Below are positions 35,400-44,468 of a stretch of 64,000 nucleotides of DNA, one piece after another (the stretch's first letter is position 1; every line of letters begins with the position of its first letter). The position numbers and the translations under genes were made by a program. Source of the stretch: Planctomycetota bacterium (GTDB lineage Bacteria; Planctomycetota; Phycisphaerae; Phycisphaerales; Zrk34); assembly GCA_016125255.1 (NCBI GenBank), contig WGMD01000009.1, positions 1 through 64,000 on the forward strand, in the 5' to 3' direction. A model generated the notes under the pieces. That model saw only the letters and a program-made list of their open reading frames with translations. It was not told the origin of the DNA and searched no databases.

Positions 35400-35549
35400 T
35401 TTCCGCGGACGATACTCACCGCGCGTTGCGACCGTCGCACGACAATCTTTGGCAATGCGCCAAAGCGACGGCGCGACAACCATGCAGCAACGCGGGTCAT
35501 AACGCACCATAACGACGACATCGCCGCACGCATGTACGACACTCTTTTT

Positions 35550-35576
35550 ATTTCGCATTTAGGCTAAAAGCTAAAT
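35550..35576. repeat. 27-bp exact repeat with internal dyad, copy 1
   Basis: Contains GCATTTAGGC, AAAA and GCTAAAT with partial dyad symmetry. An identical 27-bp copy lies at 40206-40232; both are downstream of minus-strand genes. Confidence 0.85.
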
Positions 35577-35612
35577 GATTGATGCACGAAAAGCCCGCTC
35601 GCCTGGCCGGAT

Positions 35613-36311
35613 TCAGCGGAAGCGGTCGGCGCCGGGTTCTTCCGGGGTGTTGCCGATGATCAGATCGAAGTGTGCGGCTACTTCTTCGATCTTCGAGTCC
35701 TTGATCGGCGCGAAGTCGATGACGACCATGTCGCGCGAGGCTTCTGGCACATGGCGCAGCACGCCGTCGCGTTCGTTGAGCGGGTGGCCCTTGATGTAGC
35801 ACTGCGTGGTGAGCACGCGTTTGGACGAGCGGCTGACGGCCACATGAATATGCGCCGTGCGCCCGGGGTACGCAATGGGCTTGACGGTGCGGAAGTAGTA
35901 TTCGCCGCTGGACCCGGTGGTGAATCGGCCGTAGCCCTGAAAGTTCCGGTCGCGTTTGTCTCCGTTGGGGCTGCGCGAGTGCAGGTACACGCCGTTGCCG
36001 TCGACCTGCCAGATTTCGACGACCGCGTTTCGCACCGGTTCGCCGCTGGTGCTCATCACTCGCCCCGACAGATGCGTGATCGTGCCGACGGCGGGCGTGA
36101 TGGCGTTGTTGACAATGAGCAGATCGTTGTCCGTGTCGAGCGGCAGATGATCGGGATAGAAGGGGCCTTCGGTCTGCCGCGGCGTGCGGGCGAGTTCCTC
36201 GGCGAAAGCGCCGGGAACCCACAAACCGGTCGAGACGCCGATCGCCGCGGCGCCAATGAGGCCCTGCCGTATGAAAAGACGGCGCGTGGGACGAAGAAGT
36301 TCGATGGCCAT
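35613..36311 (-). CDS. Tat-exported intradiol dioxygenase-like protein
   Basis: 232 residues. A twin-arginine signal (TRRLFIRQGLIGAAAIGVS) precedes a protocatechuate 3,4-dioxygenase-like domain. Candidate ferric ligands are a Tyr in DGNGVYLHS, the Tyr in IAYPGRTAHIHV and the two His of HIH. The usual substrate-binding Arg may be in GYGRF. Enzymes of this fold cleave catechols with oxygen; exported versions are common in planctomycetes and their substrates are unknown. It is a single gene with no aromatic-degradation neighbours. Confidence 0.85.
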   Translation of the reverse strand: MAIELLRPTRRLFIRQGLIGAAAIGVSTGLWVPGAFAEELARTPRQTEGPFYPDHLPLDTDNDLLIVNNAITPAVGTITHLSGRVMSTSGEPVRNAVVEIWQVDGNGVYLHSRSPNGDKRDRNFQGYGRFTTGSSGEYYFRTVKPIAYPGRTAHIHVAVSRSSKRVLTTQCYIKGHPLNERDGVLRHVPEASRDMVVIDFAPIKDSKIEEVAAHFDLIIGNTPEEPGADRFR

Positions 36312-36430
36312 GCCGCACCTCCCTGATGCTGGTTCGCGATGGAAACTGCACGCATGGAATCATCCACGCAGACAACTCATGACACGCCGACCGGCGGCGC
36401 GTTTACGCAAACGTCAGGCGTTTGAACCGA

Positions 36431-36919
36431 TCAATCTTCAGAGCGGCGGGGCGGCTGCGCGGCGTCGGCGCCGGGGTTGGAATACCCGCCGAGGTTTTCA
36501 CGAATGATGGTCGGATCGAGCGGTGGCTTGGGGCTGTGCGTCGTGCGGGGCGCGCCGGGTCCGGCGTCGCGTCGCGGCGGGGGACCGCCGGGGCCGGGGC
36601 GCCGCATGTTGCCGCGCGGTCCGCTGCGCTGCGGTCGATGCGTGGGGCGCGGCTTGTATCCGATCTTCTTGCCGTGCGCTTCTTTGAAGTAGACGAGTCG
36701 ATTGTCCATCATGACCTTGCCGATGCGGCGAAGGGCGATGCGCGCCTTTTCCGGATCGCGCGTCATGACGAAACCGAAACCGCGCGACTGGCCGGTCTTC
36801 TCATCGCGCGCGATCACAAGATCCTCAATGACGATGTGCGGCTCAAACACAGCCCGCAACTGTTCCTCGGTCGTCTTGAAGTTGAGGTTCCCGATGAAAA
36901 TCTTGAACATGGTCGACAC
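36431..36919 (-). CDS. RRM-domain RNA-binding protein
   Basis: 162 residues. One RNA recognition motif (about 5-80) has RNP-2 KIFIGNL and RNP-1 RGFGFVM. A long Arg/Gly/Pro-rich tail follows, as in the small cold-inducible RRM proteins of bacteria and plants. The GTG start sits 8 nt after GAGGAG; an ATG three codons downstream (36910) is the alternative. Monocistronic, probably a single-strand RNA chaperone. Confidence 0.9.
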   Translation of the reverse strand: MSTMFKIFIGNLNFKTTEEQLRAVFEPHIVIEDLVIARDEKTGQSRGFGFVMTRDPEKARIALRRIGKVMMDNRLVYFKEAHGKKIGYKPRPTHRPQRSGPRGNMRRPGPGGPPPRRDAGPGAPRTTHSPKPPLDPTIIRENLGGYSNPGADAAQPPRRSED

Positions 36920-37124
36920 AGATACTGCTCCTCAGCTTACCCGAACGATCAATCCTGGATCGTCATCGCCCTGATCATTGCACACGCTGGCAATACGCCG
37001 CCGACCCCGCCGACGTCGCTTTTAGTGTACCACCGCCGACGTACACCGCAATAGCGAAGTTGCGCTTTGGTGCTTTTGCCGTGTTTTTGGCGGCAGGCGA
37101 CGTCCGCCAGCCTCCGTCAACGGG

Positions 37125-37130
37125 TATAAT
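37125..37130 (+). promoter_or_regulatory. Candidate -10 element
   Basis: A consensus TATAAT preceded by GGG lies 30 bp before the start of the small gene at 37161. No convincing -35 hexamer is seen at the right distance. Confidence 0.4.
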
Positions 37131-37160
37131 GCGTTCGAGTGCCATGCAGGAGTTGCATTT

Positions 37161-37460
37161 ATGAGCGGCGAGACCATCGTGAGCCTGGCCATCCGGGCCG
37201 TCTTCGACGCCGACGAGGAGTCGGTCGGCGTTGAAGCCCTGCCGTCCGAAGCTTTCGAAGCTGGCGACGACGCGCGCGCAAAGGTCGAGATTCTCGCCGC
37301 CATCACCGCCCGCGCCAACGCCCTCGCCGCCCAGGTCATCAATCAATTCGATGCCGATGAAAGTCGCCGCAAGGAGCTCTTCGAGCATTATGCGTTTTTG
37401 AAGGAATCGATTCTCAGTGATATGCTCCAGCAGAGCGCCGCGGAGTCCGAAGGGCGCTGA
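37161..37460 (+). CDS. Small conserved-looking protein of unknown function
   Basis: 99 residues, acidic and mostly helical. It begins MSGETIVSLAIRAVFDADEE and ends in a long helix with two turns. A clear CAGGAG site lies 8 nt upstream and a TATAAT before that, so it is likely a real gene. It precedes the RNase D gene by 34 bp on the same strand. No family recognised. Confidence 0.65.
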   Translation: MSGETIVSLAIRAVFDADEESVGVEALPSEAFEAGDDARAKVEILAAITARANALAAQVINQFDADESRRKELFEHYAFLKESILSDMLQQSAAESEGR

Positions 37461-37494
37461 GTTTCCCGTCTTGTCGTGTTTGTGACTTTTGTGA

Positions 37495-38802
37495 ATGAAT
37501 CAACCTGAACCCACATCTTCGCGTCGTCGTCGGCATCGTCCGAGCCGGCGCGCCCGTTCGCATCACGCCGCCGCCGGCGACGCCCATCACGCCGTCGCCA
37601 TACCCGATCACCCGCTCATCCCGCAGGGCGATGCGCAGTGGATCGACACCGCCGCCGACCTCGCCGAGTTCATCGCGCATGTGCGTCAGCTCGGCCGTTT
37701 CGCCTACGACACCGAGTTCATCGGTGAGCTGAGCTACTACCCCAAGCTTTGTCTGATTCAGATGGGCACCACCGAGCGCGTCGCGGTGATCGATGCGCAG
37801 GCGGGCATCGATCTGACGCCGGTCTGGGAGTTGATCGCGGACTCGACGGTGCAGGTCGTGGTGCATGCGGGAATGCAGGACCTGGAGCCGGTGGTGCGCC
37901 ATCTCAACCGCCCGCCGGCGAACGTCATCGACACGCAGGTCGCCGCCGGTTTCGCCGCGCTGCCGTATCCGGTCGCGCTGAGCAAGGTGGTGGACGAGCT
38001 TCTGGGCGTGCGGCTGGGCAAGGGGCTGACCTTCACAAGCTGGGACGAACGCCCGCTCAGTGCTGCGCATCGACGCTACGCGGCGGACGATGTGCGTTAT
38101 CTGCCGGCCCTGGCGGCGGCGATCGAAGAGCGACTCGCCCATCGCGGGCATGCCGACTGGGCGCAGCAGGAATGCGCGACGCTCTGCGACGCATCGCTGT
38201 ACGTGTTCGATCCGTCGGTGCAGATGGCACGCGTGAGGGGCGGCAAGACGCTCACCGCCAAACAGCGTGCGATTCTCCGCGAGATGGTCGTCGTGCGCGA
38301 CACCGGCGCCCGTAAGCACGATCTGCCACCGCGCTCGTTTTTGCGCGATGAGGTCATGGTCGAACTGGCCCGACACCCGGTGCGCGATCTTGAAAAGCTC
38401 GCACAGGTGCGCGGCATGCCCCGCCCCGTCGCCGCCGAATACGGACGGGCGCTGATCGAGGCCATGCAGCGCGGCGCCGCGCTGGACCGCAGCGACTGGC
38501 CCGCCGAAATCGAGAACAACGAAAGCCCCGGCGAACGATTCCGCATCGATGCCCTCTGGATTGCCGTGCAAAGCTTCTGCATGGCGCGCGGCATCGACCC
38601 GACGCTCGTCACCAACCGCCAGGAACTCGCCGACGCCTTCCGCGCCCTGACCGCCGGCGGCGAACCCAATGGTAAACTCAAACACGGTTGGCGACGCATC
38701 ATCGTCGAGTCGTTCATCGCCCCGTTCCTCCGCGGCGAACGCGCCCTCGATCTCCATTGGCGCGACGCCGCCCTCCGTTGCGACAAGCCGATGAACGACT
38801 GA
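37495..38802 (+). CDS. rnd: Ribonuclease D-like 3'-5' exoribonuclease
   Basis: 435 residues. A basic disordered N-terminus (1-45) is followed by a DEDDy exonuclease domain (about 50-215): FAYDTEFIGE (first Asp/Glu), VVHAGMQDLEP (Asp) and RRYAADDVRYLPAL (Tyr and Asp). Two HRDC-like helical regions follow (about 255-330 and 350-430). It trims 3' ends of tRNAs and other RNAs. It is likely co-transcribed with the small gene upstream. Confidence 0.93.
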   Translation: MNQPEPTSSRRRRHRPSRRARSHHAAAGDAHHAVAIPDHPLIPQGDAQWIDTAADLAEFIAHVRQLGRFAYDTEFIGELSYYPKLCLIQMGTTERVAVIDAQAGIDLTPVWELIADSTVQVVVHAGMQDLEPVVRHLNRPPANVIDTQVAAGFAALPYPVALSKVVDELLGVRLGKGLTFTSWDERPLSAAHRRYAADDVRYLPALAAAIEERLAHRGHADWAQQECATLCDASLYVFDPSVQMARVRGGKTLTAKQRAILREMVVVRDTGARKHDLPPRSFLRDEVMVELARHPVRDLEKLAQVRGMPRPVAAEYGRALIEAMQRGAALDRSDWPAEIENNESPGERFRIDALWIAVQSFCMARGIDPTLVTNRQELADAFRALTAGGEPNGKLKHGWRRIIVESFIAPFLRGERALDLHWRDAALRCDKPMND

Positions 38803-38856
38803 CGATCGCTGCCGCCGCCTTCCGCCGTTTGCGGCTTAGCAGGCTTCATCTTCGCC

Positions 38857-38884
38857 GATCCCTGACCCCCGATCCCCATTCCCG
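38857..38884. repeat. Heptamer tract in the leader of the 38895 gene
   Basis: Four 7-bp units (GATCCCT, GACCCCC, GATCCCC, ATTCCCG) are preceded by a TTGCGGCTTAGC word. The same combination forms the leader of the next gene (39339-39366). Confidence 0.8.
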
Positions 38885-38894
38885 GAGCTCCTCC

Positions 38895-39299
38895 ATGGAC
38901 GCGCTGACCCAACGCATCGAGCAACTCGAACTTCGTGCCCGCCGCCAGCGTTGGATCATGATGACGATGGGCCTGGCGCTGCTGGCGATCTTCACCATGG
39001 CCCAATCGCCTGCGGGAATCATGGCGACGCTGCGCACCAAAAAACTGCTCGTCTACAACGACAAAAACGAAATCGTCTTCGTCGTCGGCTCCGACAAAGA
39101 CTCGGGCAAAGGCACGTGGCAGCTCATCGACGACAACAAGGCCATCGCCTCGTGTTTTCCCGGTAAATGGGGCGGGTCGATTCAGCTTTCGCAGCAGGGC
39201 GAGACGAAAACCGGCCTGCTCCTCGTCGGCGACCGCGATGGACACGGCTCCGCCATCGTCTGGGGCGACAACCAATCCATCAAATGGCAAGCCCCCTAA
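38895..39299 (+). CDS. Membrane-anchored beta-rich protein of unknown function
   Basis: 134 residues from MDALTQRIEQLELRARRQRW. A short basic coiled segment is followed by a membrane helix (IMMTMGLALLAIFTMA, about 21-36) and a small beta-repeat domain (about 45-134) with LLVYNDKNEIVFVVGSDKDS. Such repeats resemble the beta-strand modules of other planctomycete proteins of unknown role. A GGAG site precedes the start. The leader is made of a heptamer repeat. Confidence 0.75.
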   Translation: MDALTQRIEQLELRARRQRWIMMTMGLALLAIFTMAQSPAGIMATLRTKKLLVYNDKNEIVFVVGSDKDSGKGTWQLIDDNKAIASCFPGKWGGSIQLSQQGETKTGLLLVGDRDGHGSAIVWGDNQSIKWQAP

Positions 39300-39338
39300 C
39301 ACGTTCGCGGCTCAGCACGCCTTCGTCATTTTCACCCT

Positions 39339-39366
39339 GATCCCCAACCCCTGACCCCCGATCCCC
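39339..39366. repeat. Heptamer tract abutting the start codon of the 39367 gene
   Basis: Four 7-bp units (GATCCCC, AACCCCT, GACCCCC, GATCCCC) end exactly at the ATG, so the repeat replaces any Shine-Dalgarno sequence. Confidence 0.85.
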
Positions 39367-40125
39367 ATGTCCCACACCCCGATCATCACACTGCTCATCG
39401 CCATACTCGCCTTCGTTTCCGCCTGCGCACCGACCGTCGCGGCGGACCCCGAAGGCGTGGCGGTCGTCGAGTTGTTCACTTCCGAGGGTTGCTCCAGTTG
39501 TCCGCCCGCCGATGCGCTGCTCGCGAAAATCATCGACGATGCGAGCAAATCGGCGCAGCATGTGTACTGCCTTTCGATGCATGTCGACTACTGGAATCAT
39601 CTGGGCTGGGCCGACCCGTATTCCGACCCGGCATTCTCCCGTCGGCAGCGCGCGTACGGACATCAGATGAATCTGCCCAACATCTACACGCCGCAGATGA
39701 TCGTCAACGGGACCGAGCAGTTCGTCGGCTCCGATCGCGCGCACGCCGATCGCGCCATCGCCGCCGCACTCGCCGTCAAAGCGCCCGTCAACATCACCCT
39801 TAACGCCGCCACTGATGGCGATGGCAAAACGATTCACGTCAGCTACAAAGTCGCCAGCGCCCCTGAAGGCGCCGTCCTGCACATCGCCTACGTGCAGACC
39901 CATGTCCAGTCTAATCCCGACCGCGGCGAGAACGGCGGCCGCAAACTCGTCCACGCCAACGTCACCCGTGATTTCAAAACCATGCCCCTCGCTGATCATC
40001 TCGAAGACAACCTCACCCTGACGCGCCCCGAAATCACGCACGGGTCCATCATCGCCTACGTGCAGTCCCCCGACCTCGGCCCGATCATCGGCGCCGCCGC
40101 CGTCCAACTCCCCGCCGCCAACTGA
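39367..40125 (+). CDS. DUF1223 family secreted thioredoxin-like protein
   Basis: 252 residues. A signal peptide has a possible lipobox (FVSAC). It is followed by the DUF1223 signature VVELFTSEGCSSCPPADALL, whose CSSC pair sits at the thioredoxin-like active-site position. Next comes HVDYWNHLGWADPYSDPAFS and TPQMIVNG. Function is unknown; a periplasmic redox role is suggested by the fold. The start codon directly follows a heptamer repeat and has no ribosome site, so translation may be weak or coupled to the gene upstream. Confidence 0.88.
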   Translation: MSHTPIITLLIAILAFVSACAPTVAADPEGVAVVELFTSEGCSSCPPADALLAKIIDDASKSAQHVYCLSMHVDYWNHLGWADPYSDPAFSRRQRAYGHQMNLPNIYTPQMIVNGTEQFVGSDRAHADRAIAAALAVKAPVNITLNAATDGDGKTIHVSYKVASAPEGAVLHIAYVQTHVQSNPDRGENGGRKLVHANVTRDFKTMPLADHLEDNLTLTRPEITHGSIIAYVQSPDLGPIIGAAAVQLPAAN

Positions 40126-40205
40126 CACGCAGTTAAAAAGTGATCGGCACACAACCCGTGCCCCCGCCGCCCAACGCCGGGCGTTCGTCGTGCAACATTC
40201 ACTTA

Positions 40206-40232
40206 ATTTCGCATTTAGGCTAAAAGCTAAAT
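40206..40232. repeat. 27-bp exact repeat with internal dyad, copy 2
   Basis: Identical to 35550-35576. It lies 77 bp after the stop of the minus-strand 40309 gene, in a gap that shows no gene. Confidence 0.85.
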
Positions 40233-40308
40233 AACGTATACATCAAAACAATCGACTATTGCCGGTGATTCTGAAGGTTTCCCGGTAAGTGGGCTCGGCG
40301 TGCGGGGG

Positions 40309-41385
40309 CTACTTGCGGGCGGTTTGGGCGGCGGGGGGATCGAAGTAGGCGTTGACAATGGTGATCAGGTCATCGGGGCCGCGGTAGCCGTAGTCTTCGC
40401 CGTGCCAGGTGCGCAGCGAGCGCAGCCGCTTCACTTCCGCTTCGCGCGTCGTGTGTTCGTTTTCGACCCATGCCTTGCCGCGCTTGCGAATCGATTCGGC
40501 CAGCGGCTCGCGCATCGGCTCGTCGTACCAGCCGGGGTTGAACGCTTCGCTGAAGTGTTCGCTCATGTACGCCGCCAGGCAATCATCGCTCGCCTCGGGG
40601 TTCCATTGCCACAGCCCATCCTTCTGAATCACCATCGGCGGATGCGTCACGCCATCGAACGCGACCGGCTCCGTCAGATTCAAAAAGAACTTGAACCCCG
40701 CATAGTTGGCGGCCAGATCGGCGTTGGAGTACGCGCCGGTCCACCACAACCCGCCCCATGTCTTTTCCATTTCGCGCCCCCAATCGACGATCCCCTTCCT
40801 CGCCGCATCGGGCGATTTGCCGGCGGCGATGGCAGCGCGGTACTTCTGAAAGTACGTGTAGCCCTGCTGGAAAAAATGTCCGAGCTTGTCCGTGCCCTGA
40901 TACACACCATGCACATTGACCTCCGGCGCCATCGCCAGCATGAGCAGCGGCTTGTACAGGAGGCAGTCGCCATAGATCGAGTCGCCGGTCTCGACTTCGA
41001 ATACGGCCGGCTGCGCTTCGAACTTATGCTCCTTGAGCCACGCTTCCAGATGCGACTCGGGCATGCCGTCGCCGGTGAACTCATAGAGGGCGCCGGTGAT
41101 GGCGGACACATCGAGCAGTTCGTCGATGCGCTTCTGGTACTCGAGTCGTTGGTCATCATCCTTGGTCGTCTGGGCCTTGCGGCGCAGGACGATGATCTTG
41201 CGGTTGGCCTTTTCCATGGCGTCGGTGATGACCTGTTTGATCTGCGCGCTGACTTCGGGGCCGATGTCGGCCAGCGGTTTAGGCGGCAGCGTGAACTGGT
41301 CGGTTTCGAGTGCCAAGAGGGGAGACGACAGCGTGAGCCCTGCGATGGTCAGACATATCCATGCGATCGGTGTCAAACGCATCAC
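40309..41385 (-). CDS. Secreted protein of unknown function with DKLGHF motif
   Basis: 358 residues. The signal peptide ends near SPLLA. A helical region with a coiled coil (about 45-95) precedes a domain with TDKLGHFFQQGYTYFQ, which recalls the D-K-x-x-H-F segment of YfiM-type lipoproteins (DUF2279), and AYSNADLAANYAGFKFFLNL. This suggests a membrane-associated helical protein, but the match is weak. It is single, followed by a repeat, and divergent from the cassette C sigma gene. Confidence 0.65.
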   Translation of the reverse strand: MMRLTPIAWICLTIAGLTLSSPLLALETDQFTLPPKPLADIGPEVSAQIKQVITDAMEKANRKIIVLRRKAQTTKDDDQRLEYQKRIDELLDVSAITGALYEFTGDGMPESHLEAWLKEHKFEAQPAVFEVETGDSIYGDCLLYKPLLMLAMAPEVNVHGVYQGTDKLGHFFQQGYTYFQKYRAAIAAGKSPDAARKGIVDWGREMEKTWGGLWWTGAYSNADLAANYAGFKFFLNLTEPVAFDGVTHPPMVIQKDGLWQWNPEASDDCLAAYMSEHFSEAFNPGWYDEPMREPLAESIRKRGKAWVENEHTTREAEVKRLRSLRTWHGEDYGYRGPDDLITIVNAYFDPPAAQTARK

Positions 41386-41557
41386 TAAATCATACGTTCG
41401 GCGGGCCCATCGGGTTGCATCAAGGAACGCGGGCTTTGTAAGTCATTGGCCGGCATGAGGTCGCGAATTTCAAAAAATGTTGCCCAAGGGTTCCTGATTT
41501 GGGAAGCTGCGGCAGAAAAGAAGTCAGAGGCGCGACGATTTTGACCCATGTCGACGG

Positions 41558-42115
41558 ATGGATGTGTTCATGAGTTGGACGCCGGACAACGAACTGCGCG
41601 ACCGATTCGCTCGGCTATACGCGGCGCACTATCACGACCTGTACCGCTACGTGCTGACGCTCATTCCGCATGTGCAGGATGCGCAGGAGGTGTTGCAGGA
41701 TACGAGCGTGGCGCTGTGGCGGAAGATGGATTCATTCGACCCGTCGGCGGCGTTTTTGCCGTGGGCCCGGCAGTTCGCATATCTGGAAGCGCTCAATCAT
41801 CGCCGCAAGTACGCGCGGAGTCGGGCGCGGTTGTCGGAGGCGGTGGTCCGGCTTGTGGCGGAGGAACAGGCGGCGCAGCAGCCGATGCTCGAGCGGCGGT
41901 TCGCGGCGTTGAACGATTGCCTGTCGCGCCTTTCACCGGACGATCGGCGGCTCATCGAGCAGCGCTATCAGTCCGAGCAGTCGATCAAGGCGCTCGCCGA
42001 GTCGGAGGGTCATCCCGCCGACACGCTCTACAAGCGGCTCAAGCGCCTCCGCGAGCGCCTGCTGCGCTGCATCAACATGAAGCTGGCCGAGGGCGGGGGG
42101 CTGAGCGATGCATGA
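41558..42115 (+). CDS. ECF sigma factor, Rhodopirellula/Verrucomicrobium type (cassette C)
   Basis: 185 residues. Region 2: DAQEVLQDTSVALWRKMDSF and FLPWARQFAYLEAL. Region 4: LSPDDRRLIEQRYQSEQS with a helix-turn-helix in HPADTLYKRLKRLRERLL. It overlaps the FecR gene by 8 bp. A second ATG at 41570 (MSWTPDNE) is possible. An A/T-rich block at 41466-41486 lies upstream. Confidence 0.9.
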   Translation: MDVFMSWTPDNELRDRFARLYAAHYHDLYRYVLTLIPHVQDAQEVLQDTSVALWRKMDSFDPSAAFLPWARQFAYLEALNHRRKYARSRARLSEAVVRLVAEEQAAQQPMLERRFAALNDCLSRLSPDDRRLIEQRYQSEQSIKALAESEGHPADTLYKRLKRLRERLLRCINMKLAEGGGLSDA

Positions 42116-43610
42116 CGCGTCGGCGCATGATCTGTTGGCTGCGATGCTCGACGACGAGCTCGCGCCCGCGCAGTGGGCACAGCTCGACGCGATGCTGTCG
42201 AGCGATGCGGCGGCACGCCGGGCGTATATCGAGCACATGGCGCTGCACGCGGACCTGGTGATTTCGACACAAGTGGCGGTCGAGCCGGCGGAGGCGGATG
42301 ATGTCGCGCCGGCGGCGACGTTGGAGGGAGTTCGACGATGGCGGCGTCCGCGCGCGATGGTCGGCGGGTTTCTGGCGGGGATGGTGCTTCTGGCGGCGGC
42401 GCTGTGGTCGATGAGGGCGGCGCCATCGCAAAAAAGCGCGGCGCCCCGTGCGGTCCGGGATACGACGGCTTCGGTGGCGATGCTGACCGATGCGCAGGAC
42501 GCGGTATTCTCGGAGTCGGGCAGCGCGCCGGCACTGGGCAGCGCGCTGAAACCAGGCGTGATCGAACTGGCGTCGGGTCGGGCGCAGGTGATGTTCAATT
42601 CGACGGCGGTGGTCGATCTGGTGGGGCCTTGCTCGTTTGAGTTGGACGGGCCCAACCGGGGGGTGCTGCATTCGGGGAAGCTGCATGCGCTGGTGGGCGA
42701 GCGGGCGCGGGGGTTCACGGTGACGGGGCCGGGGTTGACTGTCATCGACCTGGGCACGCGATTTGAATTGGACGTGCATGACGCGATGCATGCGGAGGTG
42801 AATGTGATCGAGGGCAAGGTGCTGTTCCGGGCGGAGTATGGCGAAGCGGCGCAGCGCGGTCCGGTGACGCTCGTCGCCGGTCAGGCGCTGTCGCTCGCTG
42901 CCGGTCAGGTCACGGTGAGGCTGGCGGCGGTGCGCGCGGACGGGATATGGACGTTCGATCACTTCGACAAGGGCACAAGCGCGGAGATGACGGAGCGCTT
43001 CGGTCCGGCGATGCTCCAGGGCGCGACGGCGGATCCGCGCGGCGTGAGCGGACAGGCGGTGGCGTTCGACGGGCGCGGCAATCGCGTGGATCTGAACACG
43101 ACCCGGCTCGTCCCGGAACGCGGGCCGTTCGGCATGTTCATGTGGATGCGGACCGAACGCGGGCCGGACGATCAACCGTTCCAATATCTGATCAGCAACT
43201 ACGTGTCGTCACACCCCGGCCGCTTCGCGCTGGCGATGCGCGACGGCCGCTTCGCGGCCTTCTGCGGCGGATGGCAGGAATCGACGCGCGTCGCCATCAA
43301 CGACGGGCAGTGGCACCACGTCGGCCTGACGCGCGACGATCACGGCACGATGACGTTCTGGATCGACGGGCGGGCGCATCACGGCGGGAAGTGCGATGAC
43401 CCGGTCGGCGGCGATGGCGATGCGTGGCTGTTGGGCGGTCGCGCGATGGATCAGGAGCGCAGTTTCCACGGCCTGATCGACCAGCTTGTTGTTTTTGACC
43501 GCGAGCCCACGCCGCGCGAAGTGCAGGCGCTCTACAGGAATCTCGATCTGCGGCCGACATCCGGGTCGGATGACGCTTCCCAATCCACTTTTCAATCCGA
43601 AGGAGACTAG
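42108..43610 (+). CDS. FecR-like transmembrane regulator with LamG ectodomain (cassette C)
   Basis: 500 residues. A cytoplasmic helical region (about 1-75) is followed by a membrane helix (AMVGGFLAGMVLLAAALW, about 83-100), the FecR domain (about 120-270, with VDLVGPCSFELDGPNRG and VIDLGTRFELDV), and a LamG domain (about 285-485, with FAMWMRTE-like FMWMRTER, QWHHVGLTRDDHG and FHGLIDQLVVFDRE). The exported protein encoded next is also a LamG protein with [11 protein letters not shown] at the matching place. The stop lies 1 nt before the next gene's start. Confidence 0.88.
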   Translation: MHDASAHDLLAAMLDDELAPAQWAQLDAMLSSDAAARRAYIEHMALHADLVISTQVAVEPAEADDVAPAATLEGVRRWRRPRAMVGGFLAGMVLLAAALWSMRAAPSQKSAAPRAVRDTTASVAMLTDAQDAVFSESGSAPALGSALKPGVIELASGRAQVMFNSTAVVDLVGPCSFELDGPNRGVLHSGKLHALVGERARGFTVTGPGLTVIDLGTRFELDVHDAMHAEVNVIEGKVLFRAEYGEAAQRGPVTLVAGQALSLAAGQVTVRLAAVRADGIWTFDHFDKGTSAEMTERFGPAMLQGATADPRGVSGQAVAFDGRGNRVDLNTTRLVPERGPFGMFMWMRTERGPDDQPFQYLISNYVSSHPGRFALAMRDGRFAAFCGGWQESTRVAINDGQWHHVGLTRDDHGTMTFWIDGRAHHGGKCDDPVGGDGDAWLLGGRAMDQERSFHGLIDQLVVFDREPTPREVQALYRNLDLRPTSGSDDASQSTFQSEGD

Positions 43611-43611
43611 C

Positions 43612-44460
43612 ATGAGCTTTTGCACCACGATGACGATCGTCCCCAACCAACGTCGTTCCCTTTGGCTCATGCTGCTGGCGGCGGCGGTGATGATGATCGG
43701 CGCGCCTCGCGCGTCGGCGGACATTACGACGGGGCTCGTGGGTCATTGGGCGCTGGACGAAGCGACCGCGGGCCCGGTGATCAACACGGGCTCGAGCGCG
43801 ACCTCCGGCGACAACGGTCAGGCGACCGGCGCTTCGGGAGGGACCGCCGCGACGATCAATCAGCCGGGCGCGGTCGGCAAGGCGTATCAGTTCGATTCGA
43901 CCGGCGATATCGTCGGCACGAATCTGACGAATATCGTGCCTTCCACGGGGGAAATGAGCATTTTTGCGTGGATCAAGTGGGACACGAACGTCGCCGTCGG
44001 CGCCAATGGCCGCTACATTTTTGACAACTACATCGCCTCGCAGGCCGGGCGAACGATCTTTCAGATCGACGCCACCGGCACGATCGGCTTCGGCATCGAC
44101 AGCACGACCGTGCACGGGACGTCCAACGTCGCCGACGGCGACTGGCACCTCGTCGGCGTGACGCGCAACAGCACCGGCGGCGTCAAACTACTCGTCGACG
44201 GCATCATCGAACTGAGCGGCGCGAACATCACGACCGCTATCGACACGACGCACGAATGGGTCATCGGCCGCCGCGTCGCCGACACGGCGCGTTCGTTTCA
44301 GGGACTCATCGACGACGTGCGCGTCTACAACCGCGTGATTTCGACGGCGACGGATGTGCAGGAGCTGTACCTGCTTTCGCCTTTCGCGATCCCCGAACCG
44401 GCGTCGATGATGACGTTCATCATCGGAGCCGGCGCGATGATGCTGCGGCGGCGCAAGTGA
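43612..44460 (+). CDS. LamG PEP-CTERM exported protein (cassette C)
   Basis: 282 residues from [12 protein letters not shown], chosen for the AAGGAG site. The signal peptide ends near PRASA. One LamG/concanavalin-like domain (about 40-255) has [37 protein letters not shown] and [14 protein letters not shown]. The tail is a canonical [27 protein letters not shown] then RRRK. It is the exported client of cassette C. Confidence 0.9.
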   Translation: MSFCTTMTIVPNQRRSLWLMLLAAAVMMIGAPRASADITTGLVGHWALDEATAGPVINTGSSATSGDNGQATGASGGTAATINQPGAVGKAYQFDSTGDIVGTNLTNIVPSTGEMSIFAWIKWDTNVAVGANGRYIFDNYIASQAGRTIFQIDATGTIGFGIDSTTVHGTSNVADGDWHLVGVTRNSTGGVKLLVDGIIELSGANITTAIDTTHEWVIGRRVADTARSFQGLIDDVRVYNRVISTATDVQELYLLSPFAIPEPASMMTFIIGAGAMMLRRRK

Positions 44461-44468
44461 AAACAGCC

